Under the pieces are notes generated by a model that was given only the letters and a program-made list of their open reading frames with translations, did not search any database and had not been told where the DNA came from. A stretch of DNA of 64,000 nucleotides, taken from the NCBI RefSeq assembly GCF_947495845.1, contig NZ_CANMAO010000003.1:186001-250000 (forward strand). The letters are read 5' to 3'. Source of the stretch: an uncultured Endozoicomonas sp. (GTDB taxonomy: Bacteria; Pseudomonadota; Gammaproteobacteria; Pseudomonadales; Endozoicomonadaceae). The stretch's first letter is position 1. Each line of letters opens with the position of its first letter. Of the stretch, positions 56,641 to 64,000 are shown piece after piece. A program made the translations under genes and the position numbers.

Positions 56641-57615
56641 TCAGCCTTTATAGAGCTTTGGATTCAGGACATCTCGCAACCAGTCGCCCAACAGGTTCAA
56701 CACCAGAACCAGAACCACCAGCACAACGCCCGGAATCACCGTGATCCACCAGCTGCCAGAGAAGATATACTCAAAACCACTGGAAATCAGAGAGCCCAGT
56801 GATGGTTGAGATACTGGCATTCCCAAACCAAGAAAAGAGAGCGCCGCTTCACTGATAATGGCGTTGGCAATCTGCACCGTAGAAATAACCAGAATAGGCG
56901 ACAGTGCATTGGGAAGAATATGTCGGAACATAATCCTGCCAGAACCAAACCCCATCACTCGAGCCGCTTCTACATATTCTTTCTTTTTCTCTGCCAGAAC
57001 CGAAGCCCGGACAGTTCGGGCATATTGCGGCCACTCGGCGATACCAATCACCAGTATCAGCATCAACATGGCCAGCTTGCTATACAGCTCCGAACCAAAA
57101 GAGGCCTGAAAAACGGCCAGCACAATAATGGCTACCATCATGGTAGAAAACGACAGTTGTATATCCGCAACCCGCATCAGAAAACTGTCAATGCGGCCGC
57201 CGAAGTAACCCGCCATTAAGCCCAGTACGATGCCAATAAACGCCTGCAACACCACGGCAAACAAGCCAATAGCCAGAGAGATTCTCATGCCATAAAGAAT
57301 GGTGCTGAACAAATCACGGCCCTGATCATCTGTACCCAACAGGAAACGTTCATCCCCTTCCTCCGCCCAAGCAGGGGGAAGTTCCGAATCCATAATATCA
57401 ATGGCAGCAAGATCATAAGGGTTGGTGGGCGCCAACACCGGGGCCAGCAACGCCGCACTGACAAACAGGGCGAAAATAAACGCACAGACCATCGCCACCC
57501 GGTCACGGGTAAAGCTGTACCAGAACGTTGAGCGTTTAAATAATTCCCAACGGGATCTCTCTTTGTATTCCGGCGCCTCATTAGTGGCTGGCGCCGCAGA
57601 TGTCAGTTCACTCAT
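56641..57615 (-). CDS. Dipeptide/oligopeptide ABC transporter permease (DppC type)
   Basis: 324 residues, six membrane helices after a polar N-terminus. LLGTDDQGRDLFSTILYGMRISL (~92) and the EAA loop EYVEAARVMGFGSGRIMFRHILPNALSP (~214) are typical of DppC/OppC. Last gene of the operon; its ATG overlaps the upstream permease stop (ATGA). Confidence 0.94.
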   Translation of the reverse strand: MSELTSAAPATNEAPEYKERSRWELFKRSTFWYSFTRDRVAMVCAFIFALFVSAALLAPVLAPTNPYDLAAIDIMDSELPPAWAEEGDERFLLGTDDQGRDLFSTILYGMRISLAIGLFAVVLQAFIGIVLGLMAGYFGGRIDSFLMRVADIQLSFSTMMVAIIVLAVFQASFGSELYSKLAMLMLILVIGIAEWPQYARTVRASVLAEKKKEYVEAARVMGFGSGRIMFRHILPNALSPILVISTVQIANAIISEAALSFLGLGMPVSQPSLGSLISSGFEYIFSGSWWITVIPGVVLVVLVLVLNLLGDWLRDVLNPKLYKG

Positions 57616-58592
57616 TGTGCAGTCCTCGCCAGTCTAACGGTTGGATTCACCAGACCATACAGCAGATCCACCAGCGTATTCACAACCACGAAAACGCCAC
57701 CGACTACGATCAAATAAGCCACAATCAATGGCGTATCAACCCTGTTAACCGCTTCCAGGAAAAGGAAGCCCATGCCCGGCCATTGAAAGACAGTTTCCGT
57801 CAAAATGGTATAGGCGACCATGGTTCCTATTTGCACACCGCCGACGGTGATAACTGGCAGCATGGTATTTTTCAGAGCATGGAGGAAATAGATTCGAACT
57901 TTTTTCAAGCCTTTCGCTTTAGCAAATTTCACGTACTCTGTGTGAAGTACTTCGGTCATTTCAGAACGAATCAGACGAATAAACAACGGCAGCATAATAC
58001 TGGCCAGGGAAATTGCCGGGAGAATCAGATGAAGCAGGCCGTCACGGGTGAACAAGCCACTCTCCCAGAGACCAAATACCGAAGTCGTCTCCCCGCGCCC
58101 ATAGGATGGAAGCCAGCCAAGCTCGATTGAAAATAGATAAATACTGAAAATGGCTGTCAGGAATACAGGCACTGATATGCCCAGAATACTGAATCCAAGA
58201 ATCAGTTTGGTGCCCCAGCTGTCAGGTCGTATTGCGCAATAAACACCTGCTGGAATTGATACCAGAATAATAATCAGGGTTGCTGCAAACACCAGCTCAA
58301 GGGTTGCCGGCATTTTGGCAAAAATCACATCCAGCGCCGGTTCTTTAAAGAAATACGATTGACCTAAGTCGCCCTGCAGGGCATTGCCGAGAAAGCGGCT
58401 ATATTGCACCAGGAATGGGTCGTTTAAACCAATTTCATCCCTTAGTTTTTGACGCTCAGCTTCAGAAACGGACTGACCAACCAGCTCCCGGAGCGGATCG
58501 CCCAGATTATCCTGAATGGAAAAGCTGATAATGCTGATGACAAACATCACTATCAGCCCTTGCATAAGCCTGCGCATTAAAAATAACAGCAT
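57612..58592 (-). CDS. Dipeptide/oligopeptide ABC transporter permease (DppB type)
   Basis: 326 residues, six membrane helices. N-terminal RRLMQGLIVMFVISIISFSI, then GDPLRELVGQ and the EAA loop EYVKFAKAKGLKKVRIYFLHALKNTMLP (~227) as in DppB/OppB. Follows the binding-protein gene after 160 bp that hold a strong palindrome. Confidence 0.94.
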   Translation of the reverse strand: MLLFLMRRLMQGLIVMFVISIISFSIQDNLGDPLRELVGQSVSEAERQKLRDEIGLNDPFLVQYSRFLGNALQGDLGQSYFFKEPALDVIFAKMPATLELVFAATLIIILVSIPAGVYCAIRPDSWGTKLILGFSILGISVPVFLTAIFSIYLFSIELGWLPSYGRGETTSVFGLWESGLFTRDGLLHLILPAISLASIMLPLFIRLIRSEMTEVLHTEYVKFAKAKGLKKVRIYFLHALKNTMLPVITVGGVQIGTMVAYTILTETVFQWPGMGFLFLEAVNRVDTPLIVAYLIVVGGVFVVVNTLVDLLYGLVNPTVRLARTAQ

Positions 58593-58651
58593 AAATAACC
58601 TTCACTGCTTAAAGCTTACAAAAGCAATAGCGAACAATGTTCTTGTTTTTT

Positions 58652-58740
58652 TGTAGGTCGGTAACCCAAAGGGTTGCCGACAATTTACCCATTTACATCG
58701 AGCTATTTGTCGGCAATCCCTTCGGAATTACCGACCTACA
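58652..58740. repeat. Palindromic repeat, family D intact copy (in transporter operon)
   Basis: TGTAGGTCGGTAACCCAAAGGGTTGCCGACAA pairs with TTGTCGGCAATCCCTTCGGAATTACCGACCTACA. Lies between the binding-protein and permease genes, where it would fold in the mRNA and may protect or attenuate the transcript. Confidence 0.9.
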
Positions 58741-58752
58741 TTAGATTGGTAA

Positions 58753-60309
58753 TTATTCCTTAATCACCAGATCGCCCAGGTATGGGAAGTTCATTACGTT
58801 AACCACGTCGGCTGCCGCCACTTTCTTGCTGGCGCCCCAGGCAAGGTTCTGCCAGTGCAGAGGCACAAACGCCGCTTCTTCGTAAAGAGTACGCTCCACA
58901 TCCTGAAGGATTTGCGCACGCATTTCAGGGTTGGTTTCAGCACCGGCTTTTTTCACCAGCGCATCAACGGTTTCGTTGCAGTAGTTACCGGAGTTGTACT
59001 GTCCCCAGCCTGACATTTCGTCAGCACAGGCCGCCAGATACTCGGTGAAGTTTGCAGAGTCTTCCGTGTCCGCGTGCCAGCCGATCATCATCATGTCCGC
59101 AGAACGCTTATCAAACTCTGGCCAGTACTGTGCTTTTGGCATGGTTTTCAGGTCAGCTTTGATGCCGATCTTCGCCAGCATGGAAGCCACCGCCTGAGCG
59201 ATCTTCTCATCGTTCACGTAGCGGTTATTCGGCGCCATCATGGTGATAGAGAAGCCATCTTCATAGCCCGCTTCTTTCATCAGCGCTTTGGCTTTTTTCA
59301 GGTCATACACAGGCTGCAGATCTTCTACATAACCAGCGTAGCCTTTTGGCCCTTGCTGTCCGGCAGGTGTCGCAAAGCCTTTCATGATTTTCTTAACAAT
59401 GCCTTCGTTGTTAATGGCATAGTTAACGGCCTGACGAACGCGCTGATCTTTAAACGCTTCAACACGCTCCTGATTCAACTGGAACGTGATGACACGAGTA
59501 CCGCCCAGAGTCACCAGATCCGTGTCACCAGACTTCTTGATACGATCATGGTCGTTTGGTGGTACCGGGAAGATGAAGTCAACATCACCAGACAGCAGAG
59601 CCGCAACACGGGTAGGCCCTTCTTTAATTGGCGTCAGGACGATTTCATCCACATTACCCGGAGACTGCTTGTCCCAGTAATCAGCGAAACGATCGAACTC
59701 AACGCGAACACCTTGCTGACGCTCGGTCACGATGAATGGACCAGTACCGGACGCATTCTTGGAAGCAAAGGTATCACCATGCTTCTTCAGAATGTCTTTT
59801 TCCTGACCGTTCGCATCCAAACCGTCGTAGAACTTGCTGTCCATCGGGAAGATGTAAGTCGCAGAGTTCAGCAACAGCGGGAATGCTTCTTTGGTCACCA
59901 GCTCAAAGGTGTGATCATCAATGATGTTAACACCGGCAAATGGCTCCAGAATTCCTTTGAAGTCAGGACTTTCTGAAAGACGGTCAAAAGTCCACTTAAC
60001 GTCAGCAGACGTCAGTTCATTACCACTGTGGAATTTAACGCCCTTACGCAGAGTGAAACGCATGGTTTTGTCGTCGACACGTTCCCACTTTTCAGCCAGA
60101 CGTGGTTCGAACTGGTGCTCATTATCCCAACGTACCAGCGGGTCAAAGACCAGGTGTGACATCTGGAGTGTTGCACCAGACAGCTGCTCGTGCGGATCCA
60201 AAGACACTGGATCAGAGTCGTATGCCATCTTCAGGGTAGCCGCCTGAGCACCTACAGCCATTGATGCCGCCAGAATCGCTCCGGCAAGCGTTTTCATGGT
60301 TTTTTTCAT
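58753..60309 (-). CDS. Family 5 peptide-type substrate-binding protein
   Basis: 518 residues with signal peptide (cleavage after AQA, ~23). SBP family 5 pattern: SDPVSLDPHEQLSGATLQ, LAEKWERVDDKTMRFTLRKGVKFHSGNELTSADVKWTFDRL (~73-113), VRQAVNYAINNEGIV and the C-terminal LYEEAAFVPLHWQNLAWG. Periplasmic receptor for di/oligopeptides or similar solutes; exact ligand unknown. Confidence 0.94.
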   Translation of the reverse strand: MKKTMKTLAGAILAASMAVGAQAATLKMAYDSDPVSLDPHEQLSGATLQMSHLVFDPLVRWDNEHQFEPRLAEKWERVDDKTMRFTLRKGVKFHSGNELTSADVKWTFDRLSESPDFKGILEPFAGVNIIDDHTFELVTKEAFPLLLNSATYIFPMDSKFYDGLDANGQEKDILKKHGDTFASKNASGTGPFIVTERQQGVRVEFDRFADYWDKQSPGNVDEIVLTPIKEGPTRVAALLSGDVDFIFPVPPNDHDRIKKSGDTDLVTLGGTRVITFQLNQERVEAFKDQRVRQAVNYAINNEGIVKKIMKGFATPAGQQGPKGYAGYVEDLQPVYDLKKAKALMKEAGYEDGFSITMMAPNNRYVNDEKIAQAVASMLAKIGIKADLKTMPKAQYWPEFDKRSADMMMIGWHADTEDSANFTEYLAACADEMSGWGQYNSGNYCNETVDALVKKAGAETNPEMRAQILQDVERTLYEEAAFVPLHWQNLAWGASKKVAAADVVNVMNFPYLGDLVIKE

Positions 60310-60383
60310 TATTTTCCCCTATTTCAGGTTTTCCACTGCTTCAAAGTTTGCCTGTCCTTCCTGGTCAGGTGTACAGCTCGTTA

Positions 60384-60511
60384 TATACCCATCGCCTTTC
60401 AAGTTGCTACGTTGTTGTCAGCGTTCGCTCACCCCGATCACCTACTATTTGTAGGCTCACGGGGCTTCGCTCTCTTGTCGCCTAGTAGCAACTTGAAATC
60501 CAATGGGTATA
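60384..60511. repeat. 127-bp palindromic repeat, family A copy 4
   Basis: TATACCCATCGCCTTTCAAGTTGCTAC to GTAGCAACTTGAAATCCAATGGGTATA, inverted orientation relative to copies 1, 2 and 5. Sits between the ATPase and binding-protein genes of the peptide transporter. Confidence 0.95.
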
Positions 60512-60528
60512 ATTCGTTGGTCGGCCAC

Positions 60529-62262
60529 TTATACGTGAGCGACCTGCGCTTCAATTTCCAGCCCTTCATGGGACAGGTTTTCAACCCTTGGCATCATACT
60601 GATCAAGTGCTGGGTGTATTCATGCTGCGGGTCACTGAATATACGATCAGTGTCGCCGGTTTCCACCAGTGAACCCATTTTCATCACACCAATGCGATCA
60701 CACATTTGCAGAATGACCGGCAAATCATGACTGATAAACAGCATGGTCAGCCCGAGTTCTTCCTGAAGATCTTTCAACAGATTCAGAATTTGCGCCTGAA
60801 CCGACACGTCAAGCGCAGACGTCGGTTCATCGCAAATCAAAAAGCGAGGGCGGGTTGCCAATGCACGGGCAATGGAGATTCGTTGACGCTGCCCCCCGGA
60901 AAACTCATGGGGGTACTTCACGCCGGACGCCCTGCCAAGTCCAACATGATCCAACAGGTCGGAAACAATTTGATTCACCTGACGTTCGGACTCAGCCAGA
61001 TCATGAAAACGAATAGGCTCGGCAATAATATCCCGCACAGTCATACGGGCATTCATACTGGAGTATGGGTTTTGGAACACCATTTGAATTTGACGACGGA
61101 AAGGCTTTCGCTCTTTTTCCGTCAGTCGGGTAATATCCTGACCGGCAAACTCAATAGAACCGGCATCCGGTGGGTACAAACCCGCGATCACCCGGGCAAT
61201 GGTGGACTTACCGGAACCGGACTCTCCTACCAAACCAAAGGTTTCACCAGGACGAACATCAAACGACACTTTATTGGACGCCTGAACGTATCGACGGTTC
61301 TTTTTGAAAAAAGCGGACTGAGTTTCAAAACGAAGATCGACGTCTTTTACTTTCAGTAAAACGTCACCACTGGGGTTCCCGAACACTTCCTGTTCACCCA
61401 ACCAGTGATTTTTTACATCGATCTGATGACCTTCCGCTTTTTCAATATATTCAACACTGGGGAATCGATGCAGTTTTACATCGGTTCTGGGCACTGCACT
61501 GATCAGGCTCTGGGTATAAGGGTGCTCAGGTCGACACAGGATCTGCTCAGTGGTTCCGAGCTCCACCAGATCGCCCATGTACATCACCGCTACACGATCG
61601 GTGACGTTAGCAATGACACCCATATCATGGGTAACAAACAGACAGCCGACCTGACGCTTTTTACAGAGTTCACGTATGAGTTCAAGAATCTGATTTTGAA
61701 TCGATACATCAAGCGCGGTAGTCGGCTCATCTGCAATGATCAATTCCGGATCACCGGAGAGTGCAATGGCAATAACTACCCGCTGTCGCATACCCCCAGA
61801 GAACTGGTGAGGATATTGTTTAATTCGAATCGCTGGTTCAGGAATGCCGACAGATTCAAGCAGCTCTATAGCTTTTTCAAACGCCGCAGCCTTGTCAAGA
61901 TCCAGATTCACCATGATGGTTTCTACCATCTGGGTTTCAATAGTGAGCAAGGGGTTTAAAGACGTCATCGGGTCCTGGAAAATAAACCCTATGCGCCGCC
62001 CACGGATCTTGCGCATGGCTTCACCGTGGAGGCCACTGATCGTCTGGTTATCCAGTTTGATGTTGCCGCCGGCAATAACACCCGGAGCACTCAAAAGATC
62101 GATAACGGCATTGCCTACCGTCGACTTGCCTGCACCAGACTCCCCCACAAGACCAAGGATTTCTCCTTTTTCTACCGTGAAAGAGACGCCCTTAACGGCG
62201 ACAGCTGTACCATGGCGTGATGGAAATTCTATCCGCAGCCCTTCTACTTCTAATAAGGACAT
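60529..62262 (-). CDS. Fused DppD-DppF-type ABC transporter ATPase
   Basis: 577 residues with two nucleotide-binding domains, as in GsiA/YejF. First domain: Walker A GESGAGKS (~38), signature FSGGMRQR (~154), Walker B LIIADEPTTALD. Second: GESGSGKST (~348), FSGGQRQR (~459), LICDEPTSALD. Each has the oligopeptide C-terminal extension (HPYTQSLISA; HEYTQHLISM). First gene of the operon, with GGGGGGAAG before the ATG. Confidence 0.95.
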   Translation of the reverse strand: MSLLEVEGLRIEFPSRHGTAVAVKGVSFTVEKGEILGLVGESGAGKSTVGNAVIDLLSAPGVIAGGNIKLDNQTISGLHGEAMRKIRGRRIGFIFQDPMTSLNPLLTIETQMVETIMVNLDLDKAAAFEKAIELLESVGIPEPAIRIKQYPHQFSGGMRQRVVIAIALSGDPELIIADEPTTALDVSIQNQILELIRELCKKRQVGCLFVTHDMGVIANVTDRVAVMYMGDLVELGTTEQILCRPEHPYTQSLISAVPRTDVKLHRFPSVEYIEKAEGHQIDVKNHWLGEQEVFGNPSGDVLLKVKDVDLRFETQSAFFKKNRRYVQASNKVSFDVRPGETFGLVGESGSGKSTIARVIAGLYPPDAGSIEFAGQDITRLTEKERKPFRRQIQMVFQNPYSSMNARMTVRDIIAEPIRFHDLAESERQVNQIVSDLLDHVGLGRASGVKYPHEFSGGQRQRISIARALATRPRFLICDEPTSALDVSVQAQILNLLKDLQEELGLTMLFISHDLPVILQMCDRIGVMKMGSLVETGDTDRIFSDPQHEYTQHLISMMPRVENLSHEGLEIEAQVAHV

Positions 62263-62761
62263 GCTTCCCCCCTTTTTATGCTCAGTCGTTATTCTCAGGA
62301 GTCTTCTTGCTGATTTTTCTAGCCTGTAGCCAGCAACTCAGAAGAGAGGCTTGTATACGACAGAAACAGTTCAGTTGATCCAGCTTGTTATGCTCCATAA
62401 CAGCCATCACAGAAATGCAGAGTGAGGTGGCCAGGCTCATTTGGTTCATGAGCACATGGAGTGTTTATTATTAATGCTGTTGGTGAGGGGTAACTCATCC
62501 ATACAGTCATTTTCAACAGAGCAGCCAAACATATTGTTGTCTGGATGACCTGATACTCCAACAAAGACGCAGGGCAGCATGCCTGAAGAAAAAGGGCGCT
62601 GACATTACCCGTACAACTCTATCGGGCATATGTCGACAATCACATAGTTGACCGTCGACTTATTTCGGAAAATAACTATACCGCCAGAAAATAAAAATAA
62701 AAAGCCTTGGTTCGGCAACTACTTACCAGCCAAAGCATATTTTATTACTTAGAAAAGATAA
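62263..62761. other. Intergenic region upstream of the peptide transporter operon
   Basis: About 500 bp with no supported gene. It should contain the operon promoter on the minus strand and the 3' region of alaE. No repeat family recognised. Confidence 0.5.
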
Positions 62762-63187
62762 TTATGCAGCCGGTATCGCAACCGGCTTAAACCATAGACG
62801 ACAATACTGCATATATATTCCATAGGGTCGTCCCATGATCAACATCGCACCTATTTGACCTGCACAGGCCATAAGCACCTGCTCAACGCCTGCCCCAGTG
62901 GAAATCACTAGCGAAGCGTATAAAGGGATTTGAAAAGAAACATAGGCCAGAGCATCCAGCAGCGCCATTTGCATAAATCCCTGCCCGATCTTACTGCCTC
63001 GACGAAATAGCCAGTCACGGTATAAACCATAGGCTCTCGCCGTGAAAAGATTCACTGGAATACTGAGCAAACGGGATTGCAGCGATTGATCAAACGTTAG
63101 GCCAGCCATCAATTCAACGGTCATTCCAATAATAATGCTAAAGGTTACCATGGCAAAGGTATCCGCAAGCATGTCCCGATTAAACAT
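62762..63187 (-). CDS. alaE: L-alanine exporter AlaE family protein
   Basis: 141 residues from ATG 63187 (AGGAG upstream), E. coli AlaE 149. Four membrane helices with family motifs ADTFAMVTFSIIIGMTVEL (~8), SRLLSIPVNLFTARAYGLYRDW (~38), LAYVSFQIPLYA (~77) and MGRPYGIYMQYCRLWFK. Exports L-alanine across the inner membrane. Confidence 0.92.
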   Translation of the reverse strand: MFNRDMLADTFAMVTFSIIIGMTVELMAGLTFDQSLQSRLLSIPVNLFTARAYGLYRDWLFRRGSKIGQGFMQMALLDALAYVSFQIPLYASLVISTGAGVEQVLMACAGQIGAMLIMGRPYGIYMQYCRLWFKPVAIPAA

Positions 63188-63252
63188 TGCCCTTACTCCT
63201 GAAAACAAAAGAGCAAAAAAATCCAACACCGGCAAGGTTGCCAGTCATTCTT

Positions 63253-63379
63253 TATACCCAAAGGATTTCAAGTTGCTACGCGGCGGCAAGTAAGCGAAGC
63301 CCGTGAGCCTACAAATAGTAGGTGATCGGGGTGAGCGCACATAGCCAACAAAGTAACAACTTGAAAGGCGACGGGTATA
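63253..63379. repeat. 127-bp palindromic repeat, family A copy 5
   Basis: TATACCCAAAGGATTTCAAGTTGCTACGCGGCGGCAAG, very like copy 1, to CAACTTGAAAGGCGACGGGTATA. Lies upstream of alaE. Confidence 0.95.
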
Positions 63380-63731
63380 TCTATGGTTTACCGGCCTTGA
63401 GGAGGGCTTTCCACTGGTCATTTAAGAAGTGAGAAGGGTTGACTCTGGTAAAATTCAAGTGGTAAATCAAACAATCGGGGGGCCGATTTGATCGGTAAAA
63501 AATATCCCTAAAACAGAAAAACAACAATAGCGAGAAGTATCAAAATACCGCCATTAGCAGTAGATTAATCTAAGCAGACGAGCATCAGCAGATATTTCAC
63601 CTATAGTGATTAAGCTTGAAATTCCCTGTTATTTATCGATGATATGTTGGCAACGTCAACGACCATGATAAAAATCAATTGCTCCCTCCGCAATTCTGCA
63701 TATGATACCGACAGGACAAAAAGGCTAACCC
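63380..63731. other. Intergenic region upstream of thiM
   Basis: About 350 bp. I looked for a TPP riboswitch ahead of thiM; the conserved CUGAGA and terminal GCG-AGGGA elements are missing. Nothing else clear. Confidence 0.5.
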
Positions 63732-64000
63732 ATGCACGAAAAAATCATTCAGTCTCTTGAAGCACTGAGAGAACAAAAACCGCTGGTACATAACATCACC
63801 AATGACGTGGTGACAAACACCACCGCCAATGCGTTACTGGCCATTGGTGCCTCACCCATTATGTCCAGAGCGGCAGAAGAAGTTGCCGATCTGGTGGGCC
63901 TGATTGGCAGTCTGGTCATTAACACGGGCACACTCACCAGTACCAGTATCAACAGCATGAAGCTTGCCGTTGAAACCGCCAACCAGCTTGGTAAACCCTG
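63732..64000 (+). CDS. thiM: Hydroxyethylthiazole kinase (3' end outside window)
   Basis: The first 89 codons are present and the frame is open to the right edge. Starts MHEKIIQSLEALREQKPLVHNITNDVVTNTTANALLAIGASPIM, matching ThiM: the VHNITN and NxxLAIGASPxM blocks form the thiazole site, and NTGT follows near residue 73. Phosphorylates the thiazole moiety for thiamine salvage. Confidence 0.93.
   Translation, partial: MHEKIIQSLEALREQKPLVHNITNDVVTNTTANALLAIGASPIMSRAAEEVADLVGLIGSLVINTGTLTSTSINSMKLAVETANQLGKP

Noticed and set aside
63420-63500. Possible TPP riboswitch before thiM (GTGAGAAGGGTTGACTCTGG region)
   Set aside because: Superficially like the CUGAGA/GAACCUGAUCUGG core, but the ACCC and terminal pairing elements are absent and it lies over 200 bp from the start codon.
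1-64000. CRISPR array, prophage or integrative element
   Set aside because: No regularly spaced direct repeats, cas genes, integrase, phage structural genes or tRNA attachment sites were found; the repeats present are palindromic and dispersed.

Overview
This window most likely comes from a marine, animal-associated gammaproteobacterium of the Oceanospirillales, with Endozoicomonas as the best guess. That is an inference from gene content, not from a marker gene. The housekeeping set is gammaproteobacterial: RapA, MinCDE, Prc, GuaC, Udk, TrmN6, RsmC, DusC, an LpxL-type acyltransferase, HemG and AlaE. It is combined with several uptake systems for quaternary amines (three BCCT carriers plus ProXWV), a Na+-pumping oxaloacetate decarboxylase, pyruvate formate-lyase with an Fnr site, and eukaryote-like proteins (a kinase fused to a J domain, ankyrin repeats). 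No rRNA, tRNA, CRISPR array, phage or transposase gene was seen. The mobile signal comes from many short, palindromic, non-coding repeats.

Layout. 1-2.1 kb: 3' part of a kinase/J-domain protein. 2.8-5.7 kb: rapA. 5.9-9.7 kb: a small secreted protein, a CaiT-like BCCT carrier with a coiled-coil tail, and an LpxL-like acyltransferase. 9.9-13.6 kb: minC-minD-minE, a decayed-looking small gene and M18 aminopeptidase. 14.5-16.6 kb: prc. 16.7-19.2 kb: an AT-rich 834-residue protein of unknown function with ankyrin-like units. 19.5-26.6 kb: an osmoprotection island (DUF2789, proV/proW/proX, a MarR regulator, and divergent betT-DUF2237). 26.6-30.7 kb: thioesterase, YghU-like GST, and a three-gene ABC operon with a DUF2796/ZrgA-like periplasmic protein. 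31-37 kb: OmpA-like lipoprotein, DMT exporter, trmN6, rsmC, yciA, udk. 37.5-44.2 kb: ClpP-like lipoprotein, guaC, pflA, pflB, a disordered basic protein, mgsA. 44.3-47.9 kb: oadGAB. 48.2-53.9 kb: ankyrin protein, dusC, a BCCT gene broken by one extra G, an MnmC oxidoreductase-only gene, msrA. 54.1-56.6 kb: M23 peptidase, hemG, dps. 56.6-62.3 kb: a dipeptide-type ABC transporter. 62.8-64 kb: alaE and the start of thiM.

How the parts work together. ProXWV, BetT and the other BCCT carriers point to heavy import of betaine, choline or carnitine-like solutes, probably under the adjacent MarR regulator. PflB/PflA, the anaerobic-type HemG, methylglyoxal synthase and oxaloacetate decarboxylase suit a fermentative or oxygen-poor niche. 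Perfect and near-perfect Fnr-like sites precede pflB and hemG.

The most distinctive feature is the density of palindromic intergenic repeats: one 127-bp family has five copies, and several others have one or two. They sit inside operons (minC/minD, proX/proW, oadA/oadB, the dipeptide transporter), supply spurious start codons, encode the C-terminus of HemG, and in one place are nested three deep.
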